Source of the DNA: Flavobacteriaceae bacterium
Lineage (GTDB): Bacteria; Bacteroidota; Bacteroidia; Flavobacteriales; Flavobacteriaceae
NCBI GenBank assembly: GCA_002709185.1
Contig: PAQB01000013.1
Span: 3,609-17,289 of the forward strand
Direction: 5' to 3'
Length of the DNA: 13,681 nucleotides
Part shown: positions 7,328-13,681 of the stretch, piece by piece
How the letters are laid out: every line of letters starts with the position of its first letter
Position numbering within the stretch: the first letter of the stretch is position 1
Notes under the pieces: generated by a model
Seen by the model: the letters and a program-made list of their open reading frames with translations, nothing else
The model's database searches: none
Told to the model about the DNA's origin: nothing
Translations under genes and position numbers: made by a program

Positions 7328-8230
7328 TTATGATATTAGTGGTAATTTAATGGTGAAGGTACTTCCTTTCCATTTTTCGCTCTCTACAGTGATGACGCCT
7401 TGATGATTTTCAACAATTCGTTTCACATTTGAAAGGCCAAGACCATGGCCCTTCACATTGTGAACATCACCTGTATGTTCACGATAAAACTCTTCAAAAA
7501 TTCGCTTTAAAGCAGATTTACCAATCCCTATGCCCTGATCTTTTACAGACATCAGAATGTTGTTTCCAATATTCTGAGTGTTGATATCAATTTTTGGAGG
7601 GCCTTCTGAGTATTTTACAGCATTGTCTAACATATTGACAATGACATTTGTAAAATAAGTTTCATTAGCAATAATTGAACATTTAGAGGCTTTAAAATTA
7701 GTTTTGATATACCCCTCTCTATTTTGAACAATCAATTCGAGGTGGGTTATGGCATCTAAAATCAGATCATGTAGCTGAAGTCTATCTTTGCTAATGATCA
7801 ATTGTTTTTTTTGAAGTTTGGAGATGCGAAGTACATTTTCAACTTGAGCGTTCATTCGTTTATTTTCTTCTTTAATCATAGAGATGTAGGTGTTCACCTT
7901 ATCTTTATTATTAAAAATTTTTGGGTTTTTAATGGCGTCTAATGCCAAGCTAATTGTCGCAATTGGAGTTTTAAATTCATGGGTCATATTGTTGATGAAA
8001 TCTGACTTCATTTGAGATATTTTACGCTGACGAATTAATTGATATACCGCACTCATATAGCCAATGATTATAATTAAAGTAAAAACTAGGGAGAGCAATG
8101 TGATGATTACAATGTCTTGTTCTTCCTTTGTTTTGAGAATATTATTTATATAATAAGCCTGAACAAAGATGATCCCAATGAGCGATAAGCTCATAAGAAT
8201 AACCAGTATTGAAAATATGTTTTTATTCAC
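7328..8230 (-). CDS. Sensor histidine kinase without a periplasmic domain
   Basis: This is an inner-membrane histidine kinase of 300 residues. Two hydrophobic helices, about residues 5-27 and 39-63, are separated by only about 12 residues (YYINNILKTKEEQ). No extracytoplasmic sensor domain, HAMP or PAS domain is visible. The HisKA dimerisation domain has the phospho-accepting His84 in MTHEFKTP (82-89). The HATPase domain has the N box NMLDNAVKYS (199-208), G1 DQGIGIG (231-237) and G2 GHGLGL (261-266), so the catalytic parts look intact. The start is GTG at 8230; an in-frame stop lies only four codons upstream and no ATG is possible. As I recall, flavobacterial homologues with nearly the same N-terminal helix and the same KTDFINNMTHEFKTPI-type core carry a sensor domain of roughly 200 residues here, so it may have been deleted. 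It precedes the response regulator by 4 bases. Confidence 0.93.
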   Translation of the reverse strand: MNKNIFSILVILMSLSLIGIIFVQAYYINNILKTKEEQDIVIITLLSLVFTLIIIIGYMSAVYQLIRQRKISQMKSDFINNMTHEFKTPIATISLALDAIKNPKIFNNKDKVNTYISMIKEENKRMNAQVENVLRISKLQKKQLIISKDRLQLHDLILDAITHLELIVQNREGYIKTNFKASKCSIIANETYFTNVIVNMLDNAVKYSEGPPKIDINTQNIGNNILMSVKDQGIGIGKSALKRIFEEFYREHTGDVHNVKGHGLGLSNVKRIVENHQGVITVESEKWKGSTFTIKLPLIS

Positions 8231-8234
8231 TAAA

Positions 8235-8242
8235 CAAAACTA
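8235..8242 (-). promoter_or_regulatory. Candidate -7 box (TAGTTTTG) for the kinase-regulator pair
   Basis: On the minus strand the bases read TAGTTTTG, matching TAnnTTTG, and end only 4 bases before the GTG start of the kinase. If used, transcription would start at or next to the GTG, giving an almost leaderless mRNA. No clear -33 TTG is present at 17-23 bases. The glycosyltransferase gene has a box at the same distance from its start. Confidence 0.3.
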
Positions 8243-8270
8243 AAGTATTTAAGAATAATTTAGGTTCTTT

Positions 8271-8299
8271 TTAACTTGCTATTAACTAAAATGTTAAAT
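8271..8299 (-). promoter_or_regulatory. Direct repeats TTAACT, possible OmpR/PhoP-type operator
   Basis: TTAACT occurs at 8271-8276 and again at 8282-8287, 11 bases apart start to start, followed by a weaker TTAAAT at 8294-8299. OmpR/PhoB-family regulators bind head-to-tail half-sites one helical turn (10-11 bp) apart. The repeats lie about 41-60 bases upstream of the kinase start, a usual position for autoregulation by the regulator encoded downstream. The region is AT-rich, so this is a suggestion only. Confidence 0.3.
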
Positions 8300-8301
8300 T
8301 A

Positions 8302-8898
8302 TTAAAAATCAAAAAATTCTTTATGAATTTTGTTATGAATATCATAAACCTGATTTTTTGTGTCATTCAAATCTGTATTGAGAATTACAAAATCTGATTT
8401 TACTGTTTTTTCTGAGTCTTGTAATTGATTGGAAATCACTGCCTTGATTTTGGTCAAAGCAATCTGATCTCTTTCAATTATACGTTGTATGCGTATGGCC
8501 TCTGGGGCAGTAACGGTTAAAATATAATCAAATTGATCTTCAGCTGCAGTTTCAAATAAAATGGCCACTTCTTTGATAACATAAACAGAGGTTTGCAGGG
8601 TTAACCATGAATTAAAATCCCGAGCCACCTCGGGGTGTACCAATGCATTTATCTGGGACAAAAGCGCTTTGTTGTTGAAAATTTTTTCGGAAATAAACGC
8701 CTTATTTAATCGATTTTCAGTGTATGCATCTTCACCCAAAAGTTGCTTTATCTTGTCCTTTAAATCTTGTGACGATTGCATCAGCATTTTAGCAGATTGA
8801 TCTGCATTATAAACAGGAACACCGAGGGCTTCAAACATTTTAGCAACGGTTGTTTTTCCGCTTCCAATTCCGCCAGTAAGTCCTAAAATTTTAATCAT
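8302..8898 (-). CDS. coaE: Dephospho-CoA kinase
   Basis: Phosphorylates the 3'-hydroxyl of dephospho-CoA with ATP, the last step of coenzyme A synthesis. It has 198 residues, the typical length. The P-loop [17 protein letters not shown] (residues 6-22) is intact. The substrate-site segment [11 protein letters not shown] (27-37) carries Asn where many homologues have Asp, but keeps the important Asp33. The CoA-domain helix [11 protein letters not shown], the VAILFET segment and the Arg-rich lid ([12 protein letters not shown]) follow in the expected order, with a conserved Gln in [10 protein letters not shown]. Its start overlaps the stop of the ybbR-like gene by 8 bases, so it is co-transcribed and probably translationally coupled as the last gene of the GT2-ybbR-coaE operon. 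Confidence 0.96.
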   Translation of the reverse strand: MIKILGLTGGIGSGKTTVAKMFEALGVPVYNADQSAKMLMQSSQDLKDKIKQLLGEDAYTENRLNKAFISEKIFNNKALLSQINALVHPEVARDFNSWLTLQTSVYVIKEVAILFETAAEDQFDYILTVTAPEAIRIQRIIERDQIALTKIKAVISNQLQDSEKTVKSDFVILNTDLNDTKNQVYDIHNKIHKEFFDF

Positions 8899-9853
8899 TA
8901 CTTTTTTTAATTACATATTCCAACTTGTTTAACTGAAGGGATGCGCGCTTGATCGTTTTTGGATAAGAGGCTAAAGTTGGGGTTAATATATTGGTTGAAG
9001 TATCAAGTGAATTATAATCGCATAAAACCACAAAATCAGAAGCATTGATGCTATTATAAGAACTCAAGTTTGTATAAAATACGACCGGAAGTTCTTTGGG
9101 AAAAATTGAAAGACTTAGGTGGTCGGGTAAATTGACCACAGTTACTGGTACATTTAACTTACCCTCGGTGAATTTATCAACTTGCCCTTTAACTTGAACA
9201 AATTGATTTGAAAAATTCAAATTTGGTGTAAGTTCCAAACCAACAGTTTGATCAATGTCTTTTTTCACATCAGTAAGTAAGAGATTTGATGTGAAAACAT
9301 TAAAAATAGTATCTAACAAAACTTTAGGCCCTACAACAGTGACGGAATCAGGATGACTTTTAAGACCATTTAAAAGGTCATAGCCCAATGCAAATTCGGG
9401 GTTTACACGAATGATAACTGGAATTTTTTTTAGGGATTGAACGTCGTAACTAAATGAAACCGTACGAGGAGAAATGGCTTCAATTGTAACATCGCTATCA
9501 AAAAAATTTAACAACGTTAAATCTTTTGGGTTTGTACGCCAGTAATAGAAAGAACCGTCTTTTTCTAATTTGGAAACATCAACTTCAATCGCCAATTCTT
9601 TAAATGCGTATTTAAGCAAATCAAAACCTTGAGTTTTGATCGTTATATCCATATAATTAGGCTTATTTTCGGTTAATATTTCTTTTGTGCTAAGTTGTGT
9701 TGGAATAAGTTTTAATTGAAGGGTTTGACTCAATTGATTTGATAATTTTGCAACCATCGATATGACAAAAGCCAAAACTAAAAATAGAATAAACACATTC
9801 AAGCGCTTGATTTGAATCCAGTTTGTGAAAATCGATTTTATTCGCTGTATCAT
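8891..9853 (-). CDS. YbbR-like (CdaR-type) membrane-anchored protein
   Basis: This 320-residue protein has one N-terminal membrane helix (about residues 18-36, [19 protein letters not shown]) after a short basic cytoplasmic tail. The remaining ~280 residues are beta-rich and probably lie in the periplasm. The repeated segments with [12 protein letters not shown] and [14 protein letters not shown] are characteristic of YbbR-like repeats. In Bacillota the family member CdaR binds and regulates the c-di-AMP cyclase CdaA. Here no cdaA is adjacent, and the role in Bacteroidota is not established. It overlaps the glycosyltransferase stop by 4 bases (ATGA, 9850-9853) and coaE by 8 bases. The YbbR-coaE pairing is common in Bacteroidota to my knowledge and supports the identification. 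Confidence 0.85.
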   Translation of the reverse strand: MIQRIKSIFTNWIQIKRLNVFILFLVLAFVISMVAKLSNQLSQTLQLKLIPTQLSTKEILTENKPNYMDITIKTQGFDLLKYAFKELAIEVDVSKLEKDGSFYYWRTNPKDLTLLNFFDSDVTIEAISPRTVSFSYDVQSLKKIPVIIRVNPEFALGYDLLNGLKSHPDSVTVVGPKVLLDTIFNVFTSNLLLTDVKKDIDQTVGLELTPNLNFSNQFVQVKGQVDKFTEGKLNVPVTVVNLPDHLSLSIFPKELPVVFYTNLSSYNSINASDFVVLCDYNSLDTSTNILTPTLASYPKTIKRASLQLNKLEYVIKKSND

Positions 9854-10860
9854 CTAGATTTAAAAAATAGTTTTGGGAATAGAGTCGTCTCAGGCTTTCG
9901 AGATAGTTTCAATTTTAAAGTAGATTTTAGAAAACCCAATCCATAGCCAAAAAATTGAATCAAAATTGCGGGCATACACAATATGCTAACAATAATACTT
10001 GCAGTGCTTTTCAATGCCATTAAAAATACGGTTAAAAAATAAGCGGCGTATAAATAAAGTCCCCATCTAAAATCAAAAATCAGGAGCAGTAAGCTCAATA
10101 AAAATCCGACTGTAAAGAACGAAGGGAACCAATATGCGATTTTTTTAGCATGCGGGTGCCATTTGTTGAGAATTGGTCGAACTTGTCCAAACTTATAAAC
10201 TTGAATAAAGAAACTTTCAAAAGAAATTCGGCGCTTATGGTAAACATAAGCATTTGAAATTAAGCAAAGTTTGTACCCCATGTCTTTCAATCGTATGGAA
10301 AGATCGGGATCTTCACCGGGATGAATATTTCCAAACCCACCTGAAGCTAAAAAAGCCTCTTTTGAAATCCCCATATTAAAACTTCGAGGTTCATACCCCT
10401 CAATTTCTTTATCTCCCCCTCGAATCCCACCGGTTGTAAGTGCCGAAGTCATGGTAAAATTAATGGCCTTTTGAAGCTCTGAAAAATTATGCTTGGCCGC
10501 ATCAGGTCCCCCAAAACAATCTACATAATTTTTCTTTAAAAAAGAGATCACTTCTGAGAGGTAGTGTTTTGGTAAAATGCAATCGCAATCTAATACAATA
10601 AAATAATGGCCTTTAGCGCGTTGCATCCCATAATTACGAGAATGGCCGGGCCCAGTATTTTCTTTGTAGTAGTAGCTGATATTGAGCTGGGCTTGAAAAT
10701 GCTCTATTATGAGGCGTGCATCCAGACTTGAGCCGTCTTCGACAATGACAATTTCAAAAGTTTTAGGAACTTCCAGTTCACAGAAGCTTTCTAATAATTC
10801 ACGAACTTCTTCTGGGCGGTTATACACAGGGATAACAAATGAAAAATCACTGGCAATCAT
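9850..10860 (-). CDS. Family 2 glycosyltransferase with C-terminal membrane helices
   Basis: This is a predicted processive or polyprenol-type GT2 enzyme of 336 residues. The GT-A domain starts with FSFVIPVYNRPEEVRELL (residues 7-24). Then come IVIVEDGSS (37-45), NTGPGHSRNYGMQ (68-80) and the metal-binding DxD as DCD (91-93) in FIVLDCDCILP. The acceptor-site acidic motif is GEDPDLSIRL (182-191, Glu183 and Asp184), followed by YHKRR (207-211), analogous to the (Q/R)xxRW region. Three membrane helices are visible at about 244-263, 265-283 and 287-312, which places the catalytic domain at the inner face of the cytoplasmic membrane. The sugar and acceptor are unknown. It is the first gene of the minus-strand operon with ybbR and coaE. 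Confidence 0.9.
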   Translation of the reverse strand: MIASDFSFVIPVYNRPEEVRELLESFCELEVPKTFEIVIVEDGSSLDARLIIEHFQAQLNISYYYKENTGPGHSRNYGMQRAKGHYFIVLDCDCILPKHYLSEVISFLKKNYVDCFGGPDAAKHNFSELQKAINFTMTSALTTGGIRGGDKEIEGYEPRSFNMGISKEAFLASGGFGNIHPGEDPDLSIRLKDMGYKLCLISNAYVYHKRRISFESFFIQVYKFGQVRPILNKWHPHAKKIAYWFPSFFTVGFLLSLLLLIFDFRWGLYLYAAYFLTVFLMALKSTASIIVSILCMPAILIQFFGYGLGFLKSTLKLKLSRKPETTLFPKLFFKSR

Positions 10861-10864
10861 ATAA

Positions 10865-10872
10865 CAAATTTA
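10865..10872 (-). promoter_or_regulatory. Candidate -7 box (TAAATTTG) for the GT2-ybbR-coaE operon
   Basis: On the minus strand the bases read TAAATTTG, a perfect TAnnTTTG match, ending 4 bases before the ATG at 10860. No TTG -33 element is evident at the expected distance. If used, the mRNA would be leaderless or nearly so. The spacing equals that of the box before the histidine kinase. Confidence 0.35.
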
Positions 10873-10912
10873 CACAATGCATTTGAATTAAAAGCGGTTT
10901 TAAAATTAAAGC

Positions 10913-10940
10913 AAAAAAAACTCCGCCGAAGCGGAGTTTT
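10913..10940 (-). terminator. Rho-independent terminator of the T9SS cargo gene
   Basis: The arms 10917-10926 and 10931-10940 pair perfectly over 10 bp around the four-base loop 10927-10930. In the minus-strand RNA the hairpin closes as C(UUCG)G, the exceptionally stable tetraloop, and is followed by a U run read from the A tract 10913-10920. It lies 22 bases after the stop codon of the large gene at 10963. On the plus strand the arm ends in only four T, so it works mainly leftwards and insulates the GT2 operon. Confidence 0.9.
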
Positions 10941-10962
10941 GAGGGTTTAGTTATTTTAAAAC

Positions 10963-13681
10963 TTACTGCTTTAAAACTCTTACCGTTTCAACTGTATTAC
11001 CAATTGAAATTTGAACAAAGTATGCACCGGATTGCATTACAGCCATGTCTACCAAACAGTCTTTTGTATTTGGAGATTGGCGTAAAACAACTTGTCCGAG
11101 CATATTAAAGACTGTGATGTCTTTAACGTTACTTTGTGCTCTAATTGTCAATTGATCATTTACTGGGTTAGGGTAATACGTGAATTGAGACATTTCATCG
11201 TCCTCAAACCCGAGCGAAGCACACGACTCCACACAAGTTGCAAAACAATATGATATTGTTGCAGGTGCTGTTACCGCATCAAGGAAACGATCGTCGAAAT
11301 TGTTGGGGTCACCACATGATTGACCTCCAAGGCCTTCTTTAGTACCCCAATCGTAATGATTGTTAGCACCATTATAAAATGCATAATAGCCCGACATTCC
11401 ATCTGGAATACTCACTGTGACAGACCAAACTCCATCAGAATTATCGTCTGACATTGCAACTGCATTTGAGCCTCCAAAAATACCGCCCCCTAAGAACATT
11501 CCAGTAGCGCCAACAGTAATATCAGCAGTGTCTACATTAAACGTTACATCGTGTCTAACAACAGTTCCACAAGAAGCATCACACGTTGCAAAACAGTAGT
11601 TAATTGTTGTATCTTCTGTTACTGAATCTAAGATACGGTTGTTAAAGTTATCAGCGTCAGCACAAGATAACCCTTCAAGGTTTTCTTTTGTACCCCAATC
11701 ACCACCGTCTCCAGGGTTTTTGAAGAACGCATAGTTTCCTGAAGTACCTTCAGCCAGTGATATTGTTACAGTCCATATACCATCGCCATTATCATCCGAC
11801 ATTGCATAAGCATCTGATCCTCCTAAAATACCATCTCCAACATACATGCCACGATCACCAACAACAATAGCATTGGCATCAACATTGAATGTAACATTAT
11901 AAAAAACAGCTGGAGGAGCAGGACATGATCCGTCTGTTTCACAACTAGCAAAACAATGTTGTAGTGTGGCATCTGCAGTAACTGGAGCTAATAATCGATC
12001 ATTGAAATTGTTTGGATCTCCACAAGATTGACCAGCTAAATCTTCCTTGGCACCCCAATCACCACCATCATTTGGACTGTTCAAGAAAACATAATATCCT
12101 GTAGTGCCTTCAGCTAGGTTAACGGTTACTTCCCATGTACCATCATCATCGGCATCGGACATGGCATACCCTTGGGCATCTCCCATGATACCACCACCTA
12201 AATACATGCCATTGGGACCAACAGTGATTCCGGATGTGTTAACAGTGAAAGTAACATCATAAAAAACAGAAGGGGGTGCAGGGCACGATCCATCTGTTTC
12301 ACAGCTTGCAAAACAATGCTGGAGTGTATAGTCATCAGCAGTAACTGGTGCCAGTAATCGATCGTTGAACTGTCCGTCTGCACATGATTGACCAGATAAA
12401 TCTTCCTTGGCGCCCCAATCGCCACCGTCATTTGGACTGTTCAAGAAAACATAATTTCCTGTTGTACCTTCTGCGAGAGTAAGGGTTACTTCCCATGTTC
12501 CATCTTCATCAGCATCGGACATGGCATACCCTTGGGCATCTCCCATGATACCACCACCTAAATACATGCCATTGGGACCAACGTCAATACGTTCAGTATT
12601 AACTGTAAAAGTTACGTCCGTATACTCCGTTGCATTAGGGTCAGTGAAAGAAAATACAATATCGTCAATATAACCCACAACCGCATCGTTATTGCCTTCT
12701 CCGTTAAACTGGATTACAATATTATCAACATCATCTCTAGCCATAGAAGCATTGTCACTAAAAGCAAATGTCAAATCAACCCATTCGTCTGTTACCGTAA
12801 TATCTTTTGTAACTGTTTGTTGATTTGTCCAAGGGGTTGCCTCTGTTGCGTCTTGCAGTTTAAGTTGTAACTGATTGTTTTGACTTCCTGTTAATGAAGT
12901 ACCATCAATCATAGCTCTTAATGAAATCGTATTTACTGAGTTTAAATCTAGCTTGCTACAAAAACGCATCTGGAGGTTGGAGTAAGATGATAAATCATCG
13001 GTGTACTGCAAAACTCCATTGAAACTCCCAGAACCAAGTGGATCGTTAACTCTTGCAGTTCCAACTTCAGCATTATACCACCAATAACCTGATGGACCAA
13101 TGGCTGTAAAATCTTGAGAGAACGCAGTAACTAAGTCTGTAGAAGCACCTGTACATTGTTGGTCGACAACAAAAGGATATACACATCCAGAATCCCACAT
13201 CATGAAAGATCCGTCTGTACAATTTACATCCGCATTTGTCCAAGTACCATCATCTTCTTTCCAAGCCCATGAATCTAAGTATTCCCAAGCTTGCCCAGTT
13301 CCATTAACGTCAGCGTCGCCAAAAGTCTCTACAACTGCATCATTGAAGAAAAGCTCTATAGCGTCATTACCATTATTAGCGAATTGAGTGTTACCATTTT
13401 GAATGATGATTTGATCAAATAAATTACTAGCGTTCATGTAAACATCTAAGATAGTTGCTGTAGCTCCAGGAGATCTAGAAACAAGAATGTGATCTCCTGC
13501 AGAAGCAGAACCTGTTAAATTGATTTCAATTCCATCGGTTCCACCACCATTGGTGGCAACTCCAATACCATAAACACTCAAGTCTGCAATATCGTCGGTG
13601 GCTAATAAATGTATACCTCTTAACCATGCACCTGGTGTTGTGAAATCCATTATACCTTGTAGTGCCAAAGCGGGCTCAGGC
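10963..13681 (-). CDS. T9SS type A sorting domain protein with four tandem repeats, 5' end outside window
   Basis: This is the C-terminal 905 or so residues of a large exported or surface protein; the frame stays open to the right edge, so signal peptide and start lie outside. Numbering from Leu encoded at 13666-13668, residues 1-166 (ending in the NCTDGS...CVYPFV pattern) resemble the lamin-tail-like domain common in flavobacterial surface proteins. Residues about 172-345 look like a jelly-roll carbohydrate-binding-type region (ending YIDDIVFSF). Residues 351-818 hold four tandem repeats, each about 112-120 residues, rich in Asp, Gly and Trp. The last ~70 residues (from 830) form a type A sorting domain: YYPNPVNDQL, DITVFNMLGQVVL, MQSGAYFVQI and the terminal VETVRVLKQ. 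This domain is cleaved after export by the type IX system. The repeats resemble glycan-binding early-set domains. The catalytic or binding role remains unknown. A terminator follows at 10913-10940. Confidence 0.9.
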   Translation of the reverse strand, partial: PEPALALQGIMDFTTPGAWLRGIHLLATDDIADLSVYGIGVATNGGGTDGIEINLTGSASAGDHILVSRSPGATATILDVYMNASNLFDQIIIQNGNTQFANNGNDAIELFFNDAVVETFGDADVNGTGQAWEYLDSWAWKEDDGTWTNADVNCTDGSFMMWDSGCVYPFVVDQQCTGASTDLVTAFSQDFTAIGPSGYWWYNAEVGTARVNDPLGSGSFNGVLQYTDDLSSYSNLQMRFCSKLDLNSVNTISLRAMIDGTSLTGSQNNQLQLKLQDATEATPWTNQQTVTKDITVTDEWVDLTFAFSDNASMARDDVDNIVIQFNGEGNNDAVVGYIDDIVFSFTDPNATEYTDVTFTVNTERIDVGPNGMYLGGGIMGDAQGYAMSDADEDGTWEVTLTLAEGTTGNYVFLNSPNDGGDWGAKEDLSGQSCADGQFNDRLLAPVTADDYTLQHCFASCETDGSCPAPPSVFYDVTFTVNTSGITVGPNGMYLGGGIMGDAQGYAMSDADDDGTWEVTVNLAEGTTGYYVFLNSPNDGGDWGAKEDLAGQSCGDPNNFNDRLLAPVTADATLQHCFASCETDGSCPAPPAVFYNVTFNVDANAIVVGDRGMYVGDGILGGSDAYAMSDDNGDGIWTVTISLAEGTSGNYAFFKNPGDGGDWGTKENLEGLSCADADNFNNRILDSVTEDTTINYCFATCDASCGTVVRHDVTFNVDTADITVGATGMFLGGGIFGGSNAVAMSDDNSDGVWSVTVSIPDGMSGYYAFYNGANNHYDWGTKEGLGGQSCGDPNNFDDRFLDAVTAPATISYCFATCVESCASLGFEDDEMSQFTYYPNPVNDQLTIRAQSNVKDITVFNMLGQVVLRQSPNTKDCLVDMAVMQSGAYFVQISIGNTVETVRVLKQ
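11215..12618 (-). repeat. Four in-frame tandem repeats (about 336-360 bp each)
   Basis: In translation order the units are 12259-12618 (120 codons), 11899-12258 (120), 11551-11898 (116) and about 11215-11550 (112). Each begins with (D/N)VTFxV, has VGxxGM(Y/F)(L/V)GxGI, a DxDxDG or DxNxDG loop followed by xW, then DWG(A/T)KE, SCxD, F(N/D)(D/N)R and CFA(S/T)C. The first two units are the most alike: bases 12152-12222 and 12512-12582 are identical over 71 bp at an offset of exactly 360. Units three and four are more diverged. The pattern suggests stepwise in-frame duplication with recent copying or gene conversion between the first two. Confidence 0.9.

Noticed and set aside
8231..8301. Spacer between coaE and the kinase considered as carrying a terminator.
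   Set aside because: TTAAC...GTTAA gives only a 5-bp AT-rich stem without a following U run on the relevant strand. The direct repeats explain the pattern better.
8891..9853. YbbR-like protein as part of a c-di-AMP signalling module.
   Set aside because: No diadenylate cyclase (cdaA) or phosphodiesterase gene is present. The neighbours are coaE and a glycosyltransferase, so the Bacillota role cannot be transferred.
12198..12431. Open reading frame in another frame across the repeat region, and similar shadow frames in other genes.
   Set aside because: They overlap strongly supported genes, have no recognisable motifs, and their length reflects repeat composition and AT-poor coding DNA.
11215..12618. 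Tandem repeat array considered as a CRISPR-like or non-coding satellite array.
   Set aside because: The units are 336-360 bp, in frame, and diverge in the manner of protein domains. They are coding repeats of one secreted protein.

Overview
The window looks like chromosomal DNA from a marine-type member of the Flavobacteriaceae (Bacteroidota). The supporting signs are AT-rich sequence, no Shine-Dalgarno motifs before genes, several TAnnTTTG -7 boxes, a large exported protein with a type IX secretion (T9SS) type A sorting domain, and housekeeping genes whose sequences read as flavobacterial. No rRNA, tRNA, CRISPR array, transposase or phage gene was seen. Coding density is very high and no gene-free stretch exceeds about 135 bases.

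Left part (1-5634). A 3'-truncated pcm gene (protein-L-isoaspartate methyltransferase) points left. Divergent from it is a tight five-gene plus-strand block: a Gfo/Idh/MocA oxidoreductase, a 3-hydroxybutyryl-CoA dehydrogenase, a DUF1015 protein, the PLP-homeostasis protein YggS, and a fusion of a DEDDh (DnaQ-like) exonuclease with a GIY-YIG (UvrC/Cho-like) nuclease. Gaps are 1-20 bases, or an overlap in the last pair, so co-transcription is likely although the functions look unrelated.

Middle part (5644-8301). miaA (tRNA dimethylallyltransferase) has its own candidate promoter and overlaps tail-to-tail by 11 bases with a minus-strand two-component pair: an OmpR-type response regulator and its histidine kinase. 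The kinase is 300 residues with two membrane helices separated by only a dozen or so residues, so it appears to have no periplasmic sensor domain. A pair of 11-bp-spaced TTAACT repeats lies just upstream of the kinase gene and could be an autoregulatory site.

Right part (8302-13681). The minus-strand operon GT2 glycosyltransferase - YbbR-like protein - coaE has overlapping genes. It is separated by a UUCG-loop terminator from the 3' 2.7 kb of a large T9SS cargo gene that runs off the right edge. That protein has a lamin-tail-like region, a jelly-roll-like region, four tandem ~112-120 residue repeats, each with four Cys and one DxD/NxDG loop, and the sorting domain.

The most unusual points are the sensor-less histidine kinase, the apparent AUU (or overlapping UUG) start of the exonuclease-GIY-YIG fusion, and the recently duplicated or homogenised repeats in the T9SS protein. 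I did not find convincing evidence for a wholly new defence or mobile system.
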